Below are positions 23,453 through 36,241 of a DNA stretch of 64,000 nucleotides, one piece after another. Origin of the DNA: Prostheceraeus crozeri (lineage: Eukaryota > Platyhelminthes > Polycladida > Euryleptidae); assembly GCA_907163375.1 (NCBI GenBank), contig CAJQUW010003185.1, forward strand, positions 124,001-188,000. Direction: 5' to 3'. The notes beneath the pieces were generated by a model, which was not told where the DNA came from, made no database searches, and saw nothing but the letters and a program-made list of their open reading frames with translations. A program made the position numbers and the translations under genes. Every line of letters begins with the position of its first letter. Position 1 is the stretch's first letter.

Positions 23453-26400
23453 CTGAAGAGACGAAAATGTTGTCAATGAAGTGTCTTTAACTCAATACTC
23501 TGTTAGTGATGTTTCATAAAAGATGTTAATTCAATAAGAATGAGATTCACAGGTTGAGAGTAGTTAGTAGATTAGAATGTTGATAAATTGTCACAGGAGG
23601 AAACCTTGAAGCACGATTTGCTCTAAATTCAAAATGTACTTGTCTGACAGTACACAATTGAAACAAACAAAAACAAAAGAAAGGTCAACATACTTTAATG
23701 AAATGAAAATAAATTAAAGTGTTAAACACAATTAAAAAACTAAATGAAAAAAGTGTAATCAAAATCCTTCAATGATGAAAGAATAAACTATAATGCGGTA
23801 CATATGAATATTAATGAATGAAATTCATATGTAGAGCTACAATGACAAGTTATTGCAAAATTGAGATCATGATGCTGAAATAACTGACGTTGAATTGAAT
23901 GGAAAATACAAAACAAAATTCAATAACATGGAAGAAGAAACAAAGCGAATCTCAAAATATAAATAGACGATTTTTGATTTTTTTACGATTAATGCATACA
24001 ATGTACAAAGAAATTAACATAGGCCTAAATGACATTAGTTTCAATACTTATATACAGATGTCTTCCGCAAAAGAATGTACATATACAGCATGAAGCATTT
24101 TACGGCTTATGTCTCTATCAATGAAGCCATGTATTTATGTGTATAGTTCAATGCAAATTGGGCTACTTGGTTATGAAAGTCACTGATGAGTTTACCTTTA
24201 TAATCAGCGTTAACTCACAATTTTGTGGGACGGGGATATTCACATGACACAGATTCAACTGTAGTGATATCTACAATCAGGTTATACCTTTACCATTGAT
24301 TGATTCGTAGATTTTTAGTGATCTTAAGAAACGCTTTGCACATAAAAAAACGATTTCTGTCAAAAAGAAATCACTGGGCAGTTTTCTACCCGATAGGAGT
24401 TTCAACAGTTACTTCCCGGATCCTTTCAGAGGCTCTAGGTTTTTAGCTTTTATAGTACATCAGAAGTAAATGTGAATTGATCTTTCATGGCCACTAATAC
24501 ATGATGAATTGTGGCTATTATTAATTTGGTGTGAAATTTGTGTGAAAAAATTAGCTTTCTGGTTCACAGTTCACAGTTCATTGGATAGCCATTAATCGTG
24601 TAATCTGTGATCCTGTGTATTGATTGTTCACTTTGTAGCTTCATGTCACCCAATTTTTCGTTGATCTTTTAAATTCTAAGACTATACCAAATAGCTTACT
24701 TTACAGACCACCCCTGATGAGGTATTTGAACACTTTAAGTATATAAAGGATGCAGATTTTTGTTATGACTCATTGTCTAATTTGCAATTATATGTACTGT
24801 AATTGTATGAACTCGTTGTGCTGATGAACCATCAAACGGTAGGTAACATATGCGTAAATTATTAAGAATAGATGACTAAAATGAGAATCAAACAGACATT
24901 TTTGCTTGCTATGAAAAAAATAGCAATGGAAATTTCATTTTTCAATTTTTCATGACTTTGCAGAAAACGAACGCAATGGTTTATTTTATTAAAGAAATTA
25001 CCAAGATAAATTACTTCCTTTGAAAAAATCGATGCTGCATGGTTGGTGCAGTATGGGTTGGTGTTATCATTTCAATTTAATTTTTACATCTGAACCATTG
25101 AAATCTCGAATATACAGTACGGGCAAATACATTAGAGGCAATGTTCAAATAATTTAGCATTGTATACATGTAATCATCAGTATTGTAAAAGTGCATGCAA
25201 TGCAAGTAATACACCCATGCTATTAATCCATTTGTTGCTGTATTATCCATATACAAGAATAAATCCAAGAAATATTGTTTAACTGTTGACATTGTAAAGT
25301 CACACTCATCACCACTAATCATCAAAAAGCGCTCACGTCTATATGAGCTAGCTCATCTATAACATATAACGCTAATGGGAACGAGTGCAAATGAGCTCAT
25401 ACCGCAACTGGACGGAGGGGCACAGATATTTATTTAGGAAAGGCCACAGAAGCGAAAAAATACAAGAGTTGCAGTAAATAAAAGAACGCAATGAACCAGG
25501 AATTATGTCTCATGAGACTGAAGCAAAACTTAGCTCTTTTATTCGACAAACAAGAGTCGTAATTAGTACAATATTGCCTCCTTCAGTTATCCTTGAGGAA
25601 GGGACAAAAGTGTCTAGCATTCTACCACAGCACAGAAGTGAAGGGTTGAGGAGATCTGTGAGTACCGAGTTGATCGAAGCGAAATGGAATGAGCTTATAC
25701 AGCCCAGACGTCTTAAAGAAAATTCGATCGCCCTAGTCTAATGTAGATAAACAATTTCGCTTCCTTTGCGGGCTGCGTGAGTCAAAAGATTTATCTTCTC
25801 GATCGTAATGTAACGAAAATATTTAAGTTCAAGTCATATATCGTAAGGCTAAAAGTTGGTCATGCTGCCATTACACGCGCTACCTATTAATTCGCATGCG
25901 CTTTGCACATTTTACATTCTTTTCAATGTTCATGTCCGCTCTACAGAGTCGGATTTCTATGAAACGGACATTCTATGTGCAGCTAAGTCGTTATTTTAGT
26001 ATATATTTGGTGTGCGCATATTTATATCCCCGACTAGATTTCCTGCAAGATAATTTCTATTATTAGCAAAGGTTCGAAATAAGACGTTAGAAAGTTTCGT
26101 GAAATCAAAGAGGATGTACAATTGTACATGTATATGGACAATAAACCCGGGTAATATATGGGGTAATAAACCCGTTTCAACATATGATTATGCAGACTTT
26201 CAAAACATTCATCTGCTTGGAGATAAAGATGGAAATTTTGCAACCGCATCCGAGCAGTTGCGGTGTCAGAAAATAAACTCTTGCCCACTTTCACTGTGAA
26301 CCGTGGAGCGAATTTCATTATTTCACTGATTTATCAAAAATTCAGGTTCAAATTTAGAATGTGTTATCTTCTTACTGATTTTTATTTATAATACCATTTT

Positions 26401-26471
26401 CCAGCATTGTTCCATTTGTTAGAAATGTATTGAAGGTGTTGCTTAGTTGCATGAATTTTTCTGATCATGTA
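23453..26471. other. Intron sequence, no gene recognised
   Basis: Left part of the inferred 11.7-kb intron between exons 2 and 3. A 78-codon frame at 25505-25741 (plus) has no recognisable motif. No repeats were identified. Confidence 0.4.
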
Positions 26472-26604
26472 CGTGGTGTGATCCAAAATGTCCCGGACTA
26501 ACCTACTTGCAGATAACCTGTGATAACGAATACTACTTCAGATGTAAATTTAGGTCTTTAAGGCATGAGAAATATGGTCGCCGAAATTTTTCCGATCAGT
26601 TTTC
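26472..26604 (+). repeat. Mariner left inverted repeat
   Basis: Inverted copy of 28078-28210, with two mismatches by hand comparison. At about 133 bp it is far longer than the roughly 30-bp ends usual for mariner. Confidence 0.9.
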
Positions 26605-26856
26605 CATTTTTAAAAAATATTTTTACATTTTAACATGAATTTCTGTATTTTCTGAATTGATCGAGATCCGATTTGTCTTATTGTTATAGTTAGATTGATT
26701 TTGATTTGTACCTTATTTGACGGATATCTTTGCCATGAATATTGCACGTCTTTTGTTAATTGCTTCATGTGTTACGATATCAATCAGTGAAGTTCATTCA
26801 GCACGCATTCATTAAGAAATCCGTGTCAACGATGGTTCTTTGTTCTATCAGTTTTC

Positions 26857-27913
26857 ATGATGGATGTGACAAGCGTGTCTTCAGTCGAATATCGCAGTGT
26901 GATACGATACCTCCTGATCCGCGGCTTCGCTAATGGTGACATTCTAAAGGAATTAAGCCTGGCATATGGAAGCAAAGCTCCATCGAGAACTACTGCTTAT
27001 TTCTGGATAAGCGAATTTAAACGCGGAAGACAATCTGTGGAGCAAGATTTTTCAACTGTTGGTCGGCCGCAGGAGATTCCGGAAGAGAAATCGAGTCAGT
27101 TCGATGAAGTGATTACAGCACACAGAAGGATAACCATCCGTGAGTTGTCAAGAGAGTTGCGAATCAGTTATCACTCCTGTCATGACATCATCGAAAGACT
27201 TGGATATCGCAAACTGGCATCACGTTTCGTACCGAAGTTTCTGTCACCTGAAATGAAGGAGAACAGACTTCTGGCGGCGCAGTCAAATTTGGATCTCCTC
27301 GAAATGCACGGAGATCAGTTTCTGAACTGCATCCTTACAGAGGATGAAACACCTTTAAGTTTGTATCTGCCTCAAAGTAAGCGAGAATCTGCAGAGTGGC
27401 GAAAATCAGGCGAGTCTGCCCCTTTGAAAATGCGATCCGGAACATCACATCGCCGGTCGTTGATGCTGACGGTCTTTTGGAACGCTTCGGGAATCCAACT
27501 GGTTGACTTTGCGGAAAAAGGAGTAAGAATCAATAGCGAATATTATTCCAATCTGTTATCTGAAGCGAGGAAGAAAATAAGAAAGCCACGAAACATTCCC
27601 CTCTACTTGCTTCATGACAATGCTCCGATTCACACCTCGCAGGAGACAACCAATGCCTTAACGAGAAACGGATTTCAACAATTGAGCCATCCTCCTTATT
27701 CACCTGACTTGGCCCCAAGTGACTTCTATCTGTTTAGATTCCACAAAAAAGCATCTTCGTGGACACCATTTTGAATCGCCAGTTGAACTGCGGGATGCAG
27801 TTACTGAGTTTTTTGATTCTTTGACACCGGAATTTTTTCATAAAGCTTTTTGTGAATTGAGACTTCGTTGGCAAAAAGTGACGAATGCTAACGGCTCATA
27901 CATTGAAAAGTAA
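26857..27913 (+). pseudogene. Mariner transposase (DD34D), one frameshift
   Basis: Open for 305 codons from ATG 26857. The N-terminal part holds the helix-turn-helix region, including R-G-F-A-N-G-D-I and a GRPQEI linker. The catalytic domain shows TEDET (first Asp), LLHDNAPIHTS (second Asp) and SPDLAPSDFYLF (third Asp), with 34 residues between the second and third, which defines mariner DD34D. Near 27745-27755 the frame shifts by one base and the family C-terminus (KKHLRGHHFESP...FFDSL) continues in another frame to a stop at 27911-27913. The length otherwise matches the usual 340-350 residues. A single-base error in the A-rich ACAAAAAAGC run, real or from assembly, would explain the break. 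Confidence 0.93.
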
Positions 27914-28077
27914 ACTGTTTTCTGGAACAAAACATTTGTTTTTCCGTTAATTATTAGTCAGGTTATTAGTGATAGCTTAACTGTCAAGTTAATCTAAATA
28001 TATTAATTCTAAATCGCTAGAATTTATAGGAAAATCTTGAAATTCAGACAAAAATGTTTGAAAATTTTGAAAAAATA

Positions 28078-28210
28078 GAAAACTGACCGGAAAAATTTCG
28101 GCAACCATATTTCTCATGCCTTAAAGACCTAAATTTACATCTGAAGTAGTATTCGTTATCACAGGTTATCTGCAAGTAGGTTAGTCCGGGACATTTTGGA
28201 TCACACCACG
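28078..28210 (-). repeat. Mariner right inverted repeat
   Basis: Reverse complement begins CGTGGTGTGATCC at the TA target site and matches the left repeat almost perfectly. Confidence 0.9.
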
Positions 28211-28212
28211 TA

Positions 28213-29095
28213 TGTGATAATTCACTCGAATGTTCATGGAGCTTTTCAAATATTTCGAAAGTGATTTGTCACAAATCCAAAGCGATGGAATTTCCTGTAA
28301 CATTGGTTGAAAAGGTTATATAAAAGGATTAATAGTGATATATGTGATTTGATGAAATATAGAGAAAAAGGACATGAAAGATATACAGACCATATTATAT
28401 ATGTAATGCATTGATTATGTAGAATGCGGGAAATATTTTCCATTATTTCTGGAGAAGTAGTCTATATTGACTGCGTATATTTTGAAACCGTAATAACGAA
28501 CCTGCGATCATGTATCCACGAGTAATGCTTGCTAGAAAGATAAATGGTATTAATGGCATTAAACAACGTGTAAACTGCACGTCATGATAGCATGTGTGAT
28601 ATGTTTTGCATAAGGAAAAGCATGCATAGCAAGAATGAATTGATGAAATTAGGAGAGACCAAGGACTACTTTATTATATTAATCCCGAAAAAATATCTAT
28701 TGTGTAGATACGTTAAAAATTACATGTATAGTCAATTATACAAAATTATTGTATAAAAAAATTTTCCGTATATTTTCAGTCTTAGAACCTATTCTTAATT
28801 TATGTTGTCATAAACTTATAAGAAAGAATAAAAGCAAAAGAAACCTTTTAACTTTAATGTGACGCAAATGGACTCTTAAAAGGTCAACAGGAAATTTTAA
28901 GAAATGGCTTTCTTGAACAATTTTTTGTTTCAATGAAATGCTTTACAGGCTCAAATTCTACTAACTCTTTTTCAATACCTATTAATAGAAAAAATATAGA
29001 TATTTACTTTCTAACAAATAAATTTTGAATCGTTGAGATCCTTTGCAAAAAGCTGACATCTCATAAATTATATTATTCATTTCAAATATATATAT

Positions 29096-29145
<50 letters not shown>

Positions 29146-29970
29146 AATGTTATGCTTAAGTAAAATAACTTTCTGCAAGTAGATACGAGTGCCTTAAATG
29201 GCAATCCAAATGTCGATATTGAGAATGTTTGCCAACTTCCTCTATTATGTCTCAAAGAAATCTACTTTCATGCTACTTTCATGCATCATGAGCATTATGA
29301 TATGATTGCATAATTTGATCAAATACATTGTCTTATAGACAATTTGTTCCGGACCTCACAACTAGGTGTGAATCATGTTATCGAATCTCTCAAATAATTT
29401 AATAATATAATGTAATTTCTGGCCTTTACATAGAATCGTATCAACTACCTACACTAAGTCAATTCATGTGATATCTGAAGTGACTAAATGTATCTAAACC
29501 CCCTTCTTCCAGTGTCCTATCATTCTCTAATTTCATCTATCTGGTACAGAGTCATTTTCATTCTACATGTACATATTGCTATATCACGTAATCTCATAAA
29601 CACATTTGATTCACAACCATTCATTGCAAGTTCCTCAATCCGACGTACAATACCATCATCATGTCATGTATCTTCATAACTTGAATTGCTTTATATAATC
29701 ATTGTTGCAAATTCCATGCTTCCACGTGTTCTATGTCGAGAAATAAACGTTTTTGATATTTTGTTATTTAACATTGTTAACTTATAAAGGAATGAAATCA
29801 CTAATTCGATATGAAGTATTTTTCAGACATATACTAGATATACTAAATATTTACAGACATTATAGACAGTAATTCGCATAGTGAAATATGCTAAGAAAAT
29901 CATGGAAATATACCACCATAAATAATAAGAATAAATAAATGAGAGAATACGATCTCACGATTATTGGTGC
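28213..29970. other. Intron sequence with a TA microsatellite; no gene
   Basis: AT-rich DNA. The only structure seen is the TA run listed separately. Short frames are not convincing. Confidence 0.45.
29087..29139. repeat. TA microsatellite
   Basis: About 53 bp of alternating TA with one ACACA interruption near its left end. Confidence 0.95.
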
Positions 29971-30152
29971 TCAATAAGCTGAATAGTTGCGATGAGTATG
30001 AAAATCGTGTTCAATGAATCGATTATTATGATTATCGAAATTGTTACGATTATTGAAAAATCCGAGCTGCGCACGTTGATATCGAAAACACAACCTAAAT
30101 TTTCTCATTCCATGCGAAGCCGAGCCTGAATTCGGCACAGCTTCATACATCC
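29971..30152 (-). CDS. Candidate alternative 3' exon of the protocadherin gene
   Basis: On the minus strand an acceptor (TATTTGCAATAG) precedes 182 nt that stay open to TGA at 29973-29971. Entered in phase 1, as left by exon 2 or exon 1, it starts G-M-Y-E-A-V-P-N-S-G and ends ...HTHRNYSAY. It lies between exons 2 and 3 and would give a transcript with a different cytoplasmic tail. Protocadherins are known to use alternative tails. The right-hand half is Asn/His/Phe-rich, as expected of AT-rich noncoding DNA too, and no polyadenylation signal was seen just downstream. The support is moderate to weak. Confidence 0.3.
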
Positions 30153-31017
30153 CTATTGCAAATATACGAAAAATCACGTTCAATTAATAGCAAATGAAAA
30201 GTAGATTGACGAAAAGATATATTCGAGCGATAGCATGTGAAGAACTGAGAGCTCGGTAAGGAGAAAGTAATAAGTCGGAAGATATTGAACCAGGTATAAG
30301 GAATGACCAAAAAATCGAACCATTAATGAGGAAGTAAAAACGTTGAGTCAATACCCAACTGCAGATAAACTCAGAGGACATTTATGCTCTTGTTTCGTCG
30401 AAATTTCTATCGCTCTGGGAATTTGTCGACCTAATACACAATCTTGATGTTTGCGTCGGTGTGTCGCATTGTCTTTCATCACTCTGGTTGAGGAACATGT
30501 TTTTGGGTGTGCGTGCAGCGTTCAACTTGGTTGGGAAGGTCTTCTTCGTCCCTCAGCACCCATCAGTGTCGTGAGAAGAAGAGATCTCGCCTTCCTATCC
30601 GGCAATCAATCGCAGCTGACGACGTTTGAAGTTTGACTTTTTTCAGCCTCAAAGCGCCATCTTGGATGTCAGAAATTGCATCGACGGATGTAAGTTCCCT
30701 CAAGGGACACACTTCGAACACCTCTCTGGCATGCAGTTAAAGGAGGAGGGAAGCGGCCACCCACAACTGCTCTATTATTATTCTTACGTGGGAAAGACGA
30801 CAGTGAGATACCCACGGTGCGAGCGCGAAACAGTTCTTAATATTTGCGTCACCACTGGACTTAGTGCAGAAATGGGTATGACCTAATTGTTGACCCGACG
30901 TTAAAAATTTAAATAGCCCCTCTCTCTCTCATTTTTTTCTTTCTTCTTTACAAATGTCGTATGAACAGTAACAATTTAATTGCGAATTGATGTCACGATT
31001 ATTTATTATTTTATTGA
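30153..31017. other. Locally GC-richer segment, no assigned gene
   Basis: Between about 30420 and 30890 the base composition is more balanced than in the surrounding DNA. Frames of 61 and 86 codons lie on the plus strand. A YY1-like word (GCCATCTTG) and a possible acceptor (TTTTTTCAG) are present near 30640-30665. It could be a decayed exon, promoter or transposon fragment. No family is recognised. Confidence 0.3.
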
Positions 31018-31180
31018 CCGGCACAATGACCTGGTGGTGGAGCTTACTCTAGGCGTCAGAGAGACGAGGGTTCAAACCTTGGTTGGGCTTAACTTTTGAA
31101 ACAGGCATACACTACATTCCTACTTGACAATCAGTACATGAGAATGAAAATGAGAGAGACGACCAAAAGACCAAGGAGAT
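31018..31180 (+). mobile_element. tRNA-derived SINE, family 1, partial copy
   Basis: The A-box-like GACCTGGTGGTGGAGC and B-box GGTTCAAACC lie at tRNA spacing. They are followed by body sequence alignable with the copy at 9258-9472 (CATTC-TTG-CAATCAG-ACATGAGAATGAAAATGAGAG). The 3' part is divergent or lost. Confidence 0.65.
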
Positions 31181-34100
31181 ACTGTTATTTTACCTTTCAT
31201 TTCATCCACCTATTCATCATGTCATATTTTATCTTCTGCCGCTAATACGAGTATGTAGTTGAAAAACTTCTATATACCATAACGTTTGTACCCACTGGGT
31301 GGACAATAAGCTGTTTGAGTTTTGAGGTTGAGAGAGAGACCGGTCACATGGAAGAACTCGCTCGCCTAATTTGCTTTTCACTGCAAACTATATCTAATTA
31401 TAGACGTTATTTTATCACATTACTAATCTGTGGAAATTTGATGAGAAAATGATGATAGGTGCATAAAAACTTGGGTTTGTATTAGAAACTGCTTGATTCA
31501 GATATGTCCAATTTTTGCTGACAGTATTGCTTGTTTGTCACATTGCGTAATCATTGTTTGTTTGAGGGTGCTTTTCTTCGATTTCGCCATTTTTTTCTAA
31601 TGCTGTTCAAATTTTATAGATTAAATCTCTCAGCGGTTATTAAGGATCACTAACTCGACTGCTCGAAGCACTTGCGATCATTAACAAGTTGTGAATCAGT
31701 TTTCAATCAAGCAATGCCTCCTGTCTTGAAAGGTACAATAAATAATGTCTACTTTCAAAAATGTCGACCTCACAATGATATCTCATCGGCCTGCAAGTCA
31801 TCTCTCATCACTTTGAGTTGATGTTTCAGAAGAGTCAATGAAAAAAGGCATAAGTGTGCAGACTTGTGAGTCGACATGAACCTCCCGAATTGCATGCCGC
31901 GAAGCTCGTTATGAAAAAGCTCGACCCGATCTCGGCCAAGTTTATCAGGAATATGCCCAGATCAGACCCAGCCTGCTCATTATGGTGCGCAAAGTATACA
32001 GTCAATGTTTTTGCGATAGATATAGGATAAGTCATGGTTTACTTTTTCTGAGTATTAAATATAGCACATGAGTAAGCAATGATAAAGTCATGGGCTCAAT
32101 TCTCAATTCTTATCACAACTGATATAGTATTCAGTTCATGAAATACCTGGAGCTCCAATCGGTAGGCACCATGGCTTTAAAAGACTTAGTATCATCTCTG
32201 TCAAGTTCCAATACACCAAAGAAAATATTCCATCAAAAACAACAGTTTTATAAACTTTATTTCTCTACTTGATCAAAACTATACTTCTCAATTAGATTAT
32301 TCGCTCCTATCTCTCACTGAACATTCCGTCCCTTCTGAGCTAAGAATTACGCATAAGAATCGAGAAGGTGAGCTCTGACGAATCATTGCTGTTTGAAAAA
32401 CTCCGTTTCTGTTTAAGACTATATACTGACAATATCAATATCTCACATCCTTAATCACCTCGAAATGCCGCTTGCATTGGCATGCAGCGAACACCCGTGT
32501 CACCTGTCGACTAATTAGAGTTGCATTGTGCCGCTGTGTCCCTTGCGACCGATGGGATAATCGGGGAAGAGATATTCCGCTTTGCATCGACAGAGGAGCA
32601 TCGGGTCAAGGAGACAGGTCGGCAACTAGTCGGCATTTAGTCGACAACTCTCTTGTTATTTTCAGTCTTTGCAGTTGGACAAGGTGTGCCGCTGAGGAAA
32701 CACAAGACGCCACCATGCCGTAAGGCGCTTAACCGATGCGCTAGCTCCTGCTTGCTCCTTTCTAGTTGAAAATCTCCTCCAAATCTTCTAACATTGCCGT
32801 TTTGATGATGGTAGACACAGAGCACAAGGCCTGAGTGCGCTCTTAGGTCCTCTCACGGGAATAATAGAAAGTTTCGGCGCCATCGCTTCATGCAGATGAA
32901 AAGACCCGACGATCTCCCTATGTTCGAGTACCTTGACTGTGTAATTTCATTTGGTACTGGTCTTGGGTCTTGACACTGATGCTCTTATTAGATTTTTCAA
33001 ATACGACTCTTCACAATTTAGCAAAATGATACAACATTCAACAAGAATCAGCAAATATTGACTATCTAGTCATATGCCTGCAGCTAAATTGAGTGAATAT
33101 TTATTTTGTAGATTCGTGCTTCCTCATCGCGTGCTTGACACATAGCATGATTAAAATATCGTTCTAATTTCGGGGAGTATATGACATGTAAATCATTTTT
33201 AGCTGGTCATATAGCACAATTTGTTGGATTCAATTCCATTTGTCACAGTAGAAGATGGTACAATATGGCCTCTATTTCCATATCTTGATATTACTACGCG
33301 TGATTTTAAGCTCTGTAATTCACGCCGACAGACGAGCAGACATAGCACCACAAGATAAAAAGTAAATACTTGGTTTGGCAGACATTCCAATACATCCTTC
33401 TCTAGATTTGATGCTTAAATGGGTTCAACTTCAAGCATGTCATGTATCTAGTCTACAAGAGCGAGTTATGTATTGTTGGATGTTTCATTGGGGCTCTTGA
33501 TTCTGTTCCAATTGAAGAAAACTACAAAATAATACCAGAAGAAACCCTTGTACAGATTGTAAAAATATAGATTTGCAAATTAATCAAATAAACATGCACA
33601 TTTTCATGGCGTCGAAAATAAAGAGACAAACAGCTGGAAATGAATGTGCTCTTAACTGTCGTATTACAAAAAACAATATTTTTAAGCATTCTGCTCTAAC
33701 AATGCAATATCAATGAATTGCCTGTTGTCACGTATATTGCAATAATAATCGGATTCTTAAACTGAACATCTGACAGATAATTGAATAAATCGTGAAGTGC
33801 ATGCAGTTGATAAGTTGTTTCATGCAATTATCATCCAAACATTTTGACGTGTCATATCTGACACATCATTGCTATCTCGCATCAAGGCCATCCGAACATC
33901 GACCGTTGAAGGCTCTGGATGCCGAATGCCTGACTCTGAAACGTTTAACCTTTGATTTATTACATCGGCCTGTAAATTAAAAAAGGGAAGTTTTGATTTT
34001 ATCTCGCTTTCTCAGAAAGATGATCTCCCGTCACTTTGTCAACTATAGTATTATCAAGGAAATATTATTTATCAAGAATGACATTTTCGTAAAAAGTGTC

Positions 34101-35169
34101 TTAGTCAAGATTAGGAGAAAACCGCTTTTGTGTTGCGACAAGAACATTTTAAACAGGGCAGCTCATCCTCAAATGATGCTTGCAAACTGATGACTTCAAT
34201 GATCTGTAGGTTATCGGCATCTAATGTATGTTTGATCTGTCGGCCCTCGGCATTGCGATTCGCATGCATTCCCAGACTTGAAGGGACTAAGGCGTCTCCA
34301 CAATATAGTAGGAATATATTGCAAAATCATAAAGATCAATTACTGAATCTGCGATGGTCATTTGTAGAAGGTTGGCATAGCTAATAATTTGAATGAAGTG
34401 ATGCCTTAATTTTCCGAACTTTTCACCGCCATCAAAAGCAGAAAATTTCAACGAATGGCTGCCGCTCATAATTTCCTAGAAGAAGACGTCGCTGCCATCT
34501 TAGCAGCAGGGGTCCTATCTCTCGCAATCTTGGGTCGAACAGGTCAAGTAGAGCTACCTTTCACCTGCAATTCGAGGAAGATAGTGGGGCGACGAAGGTG
34601 ATGTAACGAATGGCAACGGAAGACAAACGTGCTGCGCTCTCAACTTGTGTTAACACCCGCGGTAAAGATTAAGAATTGCGTAATTGGCGCTGGATCCTGC
34701 GGTTCTGATTACCAGGGAAGATATGATTGCAGTTGGGAGAACAGGGACACAAGGGGAATGATGAGATGCAAAAGAGAGAGAGATAGAGAGAGAGAGAGAG
34801 ACTGAGTGAGGATGATGCATCTAACGAAAGTGCTAACGGTTACAGATGACAGTAAAAGATATAGTTGGCTAGTTGACTTCTTGGTTATTCAGTCAGTCAG
34901 AGGTCGATGACTCAATATATTCAGTTTCAAATCAATTAAATAATGTTATCCACATATTGTAAAATTTAGTAAATTTTGTCACAAGTTGAGTCGCTCTATA
35001 TCCATCAAAAAACTTATGCAAATAAAAAAGCAGCAGGATCTTCTTTATTGGATGACAATGACAATGTAAACATAATGGTAAAAGATTTAAGATAGCGGCA
35101 TGGGCAAAGAGATTGGTCAAAAGTGAAGATTACTAAGCGGCAACATTACAGACGTAGTAAAAGGCTTAC
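31181..35169. other. Intron sequence, no gene recognised
   Basis: Right part of the inferred intron 2. The segment 32460-32750 is GC-richer and its minus strand has a weak tRNA-like A-box (GCTAGCGCATCGGTTAAGC near 32725-32745), possibly an old SINE head. A GA-rich run lies at 34766-34802. The stretch 34480-34680 is also GC-richer but shows no convincing exon. Confidence 0.35.
34766..34802 (+). repeat. GA microsatellite
   Basis: Short imperfect (GA)n run ending in GAGAGACTGAGTGAG. Confidence 0.9.
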
Positions 35170-35226
35170 CGTAGTGTCTTTCCTTGTCCCTGCGAAATGT
35201 GTCTCCGTCCGGCATTTCACGACGTC
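35170..35226 (-). CDS. Protocadherin exon 2 (57 nt, cytoplasmic)
   Basis: On the minus strand a strong acceptor (CCCTCCAATTGCAG) and donor (CACTACG then GTAAGCC) bound 57 nt. Entered in phase 1, as exon 1 leaves it, it encodes G-R-R-E-M-P-D-G-D-T-F-R-R-D-K-E-R-H-Y without a stop and leaves in phase 1. It is a symmetrical exon that could be skipped without breaking the frame. The highly charged sequence fits a juxtamembrane cytoplasmic segment and its G+C content exceeds that of the intron around it. The phase match to both neighbouring exons is the main evidence. Transcript data would settle it. Confidence 0.65.
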
Positions 35227-35879
35227 CTGCAATTGGAGGGTAAAAGATAATTTAGTATTGAGAAATAAAGGTATGGACGAGGTATAGGTCGACAAAAATA
35301 AATCCCAACTCATAAATTCAGTAGAAATTGAACGTGGTATTTACAGGTGTTCCGAAAATTCAAATATGAGTAATATAATTCTGATTAATGCAAATAATTG
35401 ATTGATTCCGAAATGTTATATGTTTAGTAACTTTGATTTTGATCAATTGTTATCTAGATTACATGGTAATTGATTGTTCGACCAATATTTCAATTCTGTT
35501 TGGAGGATACAAGAAGCAGAGTTAAAACCAGTGCTGTGGTCGTAGGGTAACGGCGCAATGGCACTGGTTCTTCATTTTATATAGCGCTCCCCCGATGCTC
35601 GCACAGAAAGAAATACATGTAATACAGTTTCATGTTTTACGTAATTCCGGGCAGCGTTGGCCCACTGATAAATCTAGAACTGCAGCACTGGAAAAAGCGC
35701 GGTTAGATTTTATGTGCCAGCGGATCTGTTAGGCTATATTGTCAGCTGATCTTTTGGATGACTTGAGACCGACAGCCGTGTGATAATTTCGAATGTTTCC
35801 TGTAAAAGTTTTGATGTTCGTTTTGCCTTCCCTGACTTTGTTAGACAATGACTTCAAGTTACAAAAGATTGACTAATAA

Positions 35880-36080
35880 TGATGTTCGAAAAACCGTTCC
35901 CTGGCCAACTCGCTCACCGGAATTTACCCTTCTCGAATGTTGGTGCTAGAGTGCAGACAAAGTTGGCCTAGATGACTACCACTACTGCCGATCAACAATG
36001 TTTGAAGACTTGCAGGAGAGGCTCGAAAGTTGCATGTACATCGACGAAGTCACTACATTTGTCGAACTGAAGCGGTCGCG
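35880..36080 (+). pseudogene. Tc1/mariner-type transposase C-terminal scrap
   Basis: A translated stretch V-R-K-T-V-P-W-P-T-R-S-P-E-F-T-L-L-E-C resembles the Tc1 motif W-P-A-R-S-P-D-L-N-P-I-E. It is followed by a region resembling the family's C-terminal helix (LQERLE...VTTFVELKRS). It is heavily decayed, with no ends seen. Confidence 0.4.
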
Positions 36081-36201
36081 TTCATTAATTGGTTGCAAAT
36101 CAGAATGTAGAAGTTTTTAGCTATCTCATGCGACAGGCTATAAAGAATTTTTTCTACCGACGTGCGTGTGTTGTCAGAATTGTACGTCTTCTAGTTGTTA
36201 G

Positions 36202-36202
<1 letters not shown>

Positions 36203-36239
<37 letters not shown>
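36203..36239. repeat. TA microsatellite
   Basis: About 37 bp of uninterrupted alternating TA. Confidence 0.95.

Positions 36240-36240
<1 letters not shown>

Positions 36241-36241
<1 letters not shown>

Larger units (their letters stand above)
26472..28210 (+). mobile_element. Mariner-family DNA transposon with long inverted repeats, near full length
   Basis: The 1739-bp element is bounded by TA on both sides (26470-26471 and 28211-28212), the mariner target duplication. The inverted repeats run about 133 bp each (26472-26604 and 28078-28210), start CGTGGTGTGATCC, and by eye differ at only two positions. It holds a single transposase gene with one frameshift. The near-identity of the ends suggests recent insertion. 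It lies inside the inferred intron 2 of the protocadherin gene, in antisense orientation to that gene. Confidence 0.95.

Noticed and set aside
24180-24730. CTGATGAG strings outside the SINE and Penelope-like cluster (24186, 24716)
   Set aside because: No GAAAC box at the right distance and no complementary flanks, so not hammerhead motifs.
30451-30886. Two plus-strand frames in the GC-richer segment
   Set aside because: They overlap at the junction in different frames and have no domain. Kept only as an unassigned GC-rich segment.
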